Below, piece by piece: positions 5,227 to 6,543 of a stretch of 6,543 bases of DNA. Origin of the DNA: an uncultured Halioglobus sp. Its GTDB lineage: Bacteria > Pseudomonadota > Gammaproteobacteria > Pseudomonadales > Halieaceae. The position numbers were made by a program, and so were the translations under genes. The notes beneath the pieces are model-generated. The model was not told where the DNA came from, searched no databases, and saw only the letters and a list, made by a program, of their open reading frames with translations. Location: NCBI GenBank assembly GCA_905480565.1, contig CAJQQW010000401.1, forward strand, positions 1 through 6,543, read 5' to 3'. Position 1 is the stretch's first letter; every line of letters begins with the position of its first letter.

Positions 5227-6138
5227 TTGAATACAGGTCAGGCTCACTGGCACATACTGGGCGCGGGAGCGATAGGCAGCCTGTTTGCCGACGCCCTGTC
5301 GACCGATGGTCGCGAGGTGTCACTGATCCTGCGCGACGGCGTCCGCGGAGAAACCCGGGCACAGGTAGTCGAACGAGGCGACCTAGTCAGCGAAAAACAC
5401 TTCAAGACAACAGGGCCACGCGGGCACACCGGCATATCGCACCTGCTGGTCACCACCAAGGCCTACGATGTCTGTGCAGCGATAGACAGTGTTATCCAGC
5501 GTCTCAACCCGGATTGCCATGTAGTTCTGCTGAGTAACGGCATGGGTTTCCAGGAACAGGTGCTGGCATCCTTACCCTCAATGAATATTTATTGCGGCAC
5601 TACCACCGAGGGAGCTCACCTCCTCGCCGCGGGACATGTTCGTCACGCGGGCAGCGGCGAAACGCGCATCGGCTTCGCCGCTAGAACTGCGGGCGACACA
5701 CGCCCGGTATGGTTTGATCAATGGGAGAGCGCAATCGATAACAGTGTGTGGGATAGTGATGTACAGCCCGCCCTGTGGACCAAGCTGGCGGTCAATTGTG
5801 TGATAAACCCGCTCACAGCGCTCAATCGATGTCACAATGGCGAACTGGAAGCGAGGAAATCGCTGGCTAATCAGGTCCCGCCACTGCGCGACGAGGTTGC
5901 CGCCGTGTGCCGTGCGCAAGGGCACGCAGAAATCGCCGAAGCGCTGCCCCGTATCACCGCCGCCGTTATACAAGCTACGTCGGGTAACCGGTCATCGATG
6001 CTGCAGGATATGGACGCTGGACGGCCCACTGAAATCGATTACATCACGGGCTACCTGCTTGAAATTGCCGATCAGCACAGCATCGACATACCTCTCAACC
6101 GCGCACTTTTCGAGGCGATAAAATCTCGTGCCCATTGA
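5227..6138 (+). CDS. panE: 2-dehydropantoate 2-reductase (ketopantoate reductase)
   Basis: A 303-residue cytoplasmic enzyme, the same length as E. coli PanE. It reduces 2-dehydropantoate to pantoate with NADPH, a step toward pantothenate and coenzyme A. The Rossmann nucleotide motif LGAGAIGS is at 11-18; K78 is in VTTKAYD; N104 is in SNGMG; the catalytic K186 and N190 are in WTKLAVNCVINPLTAL; and S257 with E269 lies in SSMLQDMDAGRPTEID, at the spacing seen in E. coli (S244, E256). The start is a TTG: an in-frame stop at 5176-5178 and the lack of any ATG or GTG between it and 5227 leave no other start before the Rossmann motif. GGGG (5215-5218) lies eight bases upstream. The following gene overlaps its end by 11 bases. 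Confidence 0.95.
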   Translation: MNTGQAHWHILGAGAIGSLFADALSTDGREVSLILRDGVRGETRAQVVERGDLVSEKHFKTTGPRGHTGISHLLVTTKAYDVCAAIDSVIQRLNPDCHVVLLSNGMGFQEQVLASLPSMNIYCGTTTEGAHLLAAGHVRHAGSGETRIGFAARTAGDTRPVWFDQWESAIDNSVWDSDVQPALWTKLAVNCVINPLTALNRCHNGELEARKSLANQVPPLRDEVAAVCRAQGHAEIAEALPRITAAVIQATSGNRSSMLQDMDAGRPTEIDYITGYLLEIADQHSIDIPLNRALFEAIKSRAH

Positions 6139-6543
6139 AACTACTGCCCTCTCCAGCGTCACGTCACCCATCGCACTGTCAATGATAGCAACCCTGGCGC
6201 TGGTGATTTCCGACCAACGCGGCTTCCGCCCGGGACGTTATCTGTGCAAACCCCTGGCTGCAATCGCTTTCGTGTGGCTCGCACTCAACCTTGGCGCCGA
6301 GGACACCGTCTACGGGAACTGGCTGCTAGCGGGACTGATTTTCTGCATGGTGGGCGATCTATTCCTCATGCCAGACAATGAGCGCAGCTTCCTCGCCGGA
6401 CTCACCGCCTTCCTGTGCGGTCATTTGTTATTTGCCGTGGCCTTTCTGCAATTGCCTCTGAACGTCACCGGTTTCGTACTCTCCGCTGTCCCCGTGGCCT
6501 GCCTGTTGCTGGTGGTGTGGCGATGGCTGTCGCCCCACGTTGA
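6128..6543 (+). CDS. YhhN/TMEM86 family lysoplasmalogenase, 3' end cut off
   Basis: An open frame of 138 codons plus two bases runs off the right edge. It starts at GTG 6128, eleven bases inside the end of panE, with GAGG about 12 bases upstream; an in-frame ATG at 6182 is an alternative but has no ribosome site. The product has about five hydrophobic segments (near residues 13-28, 42-56, 65-81, 92-108 and 113-133). KPLA (41-44), GLIFCMVGDLFLM (69-81, with D77) and FLAGLTAFLCGHL (88-100, with H99) are the conserved stretches of the YhhN family, inner-membrane proteins related to TMEM86B, which hydrolyses the vinyl-ether bond of lysoplasmalogens. Family members are usually somewhat over 200 residues, so roughly the last third is missing. 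The overlap implies co-translation with panE. The bacterial substrate is uncertain. Confidence 0.85.
   Translation, partial: MPIETTALSSVTSPIALSMIATLALVISDQRGFRPGRYLCKPLAAIAFVWLALNLGAEDTVYGNWLLAGLIFCMVGDLFLMPDNERSFLAGLTAFLCGHLLFAVAFLQLPLNVTGFVLSAVPVACLLLVVWRWLSPHV

Overview
The window reads as ordinary bacterial chromosome with moderately high GC, genes on both strands and no sign of mobile DNA. The set of genes (a Can-type beta carbonic anhydrase, YajQ, PanE, a GAF plus GGDEF-like signalling protein, and a kinase paired with a DUF6285 protein) points to a gammaproteobacterium. A marine Halieaceae/Cellvibrionales-like lineage would fit, but that placement is inference from gene style, not a match I could run.

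Layout. Positions 1-45 (minus) hold the 5' part of a tRNA-Thr(CGT), cut by the window edge, with a recognisable promoter. Positions 101-1515 (minus) hold a translationally coupled pair: an APH-fold phosphotransferase followed by a small DUF6285 protein, resembling the LvaA/LvaB 4-hydroxyacyl-CoA kinase pair. Positions 1608-1784 (minus) encode a 58-residue two-helix membrane protein that is easily missed. Positions 1895-3673 (minus) hold a GAF plus degenerate-GGDEF protein and, 9 bp downstream, the carbonic anhydrase gene can. Transcribed the other way from a promoter region shared with that operon, positions 3785-4663 (plus) encode a choline/thiamine-kinase-like protein. It converges on yajQ (4660-5142, minus), and the two stop codons share one CTAG. 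Positions 5227-6138 (plus) hold panE (TTG start), overlapping a lysoplasmalogenase (YhhN family) gene that runs off the right edge.

Functionally most of this is housekeeping: CO2/bicarbonate balance, coenzyme A synthesis, acyl-CoA-type substrate activation and ether-lipid turnover. The most notable items are (i) the degenerate GGDEF protein, which has lost the catalytic signature (EHGRF instead of GGDEF) but keeps an RxxD inhibitory-site motif at the right distance, so it may be a c-di-GMP receptor, co-transcribed with a carbonic anhydrase; (ii) the unlisted small membrane protein; (iii) the LvaAB-like pair without an adjacent acyl-CoA dehydrogenase inside the window; and (iv) two interleaved divergent promoters. 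I found no CRISPR array, insertion sequence, prophage or clearly new multi-gene system.
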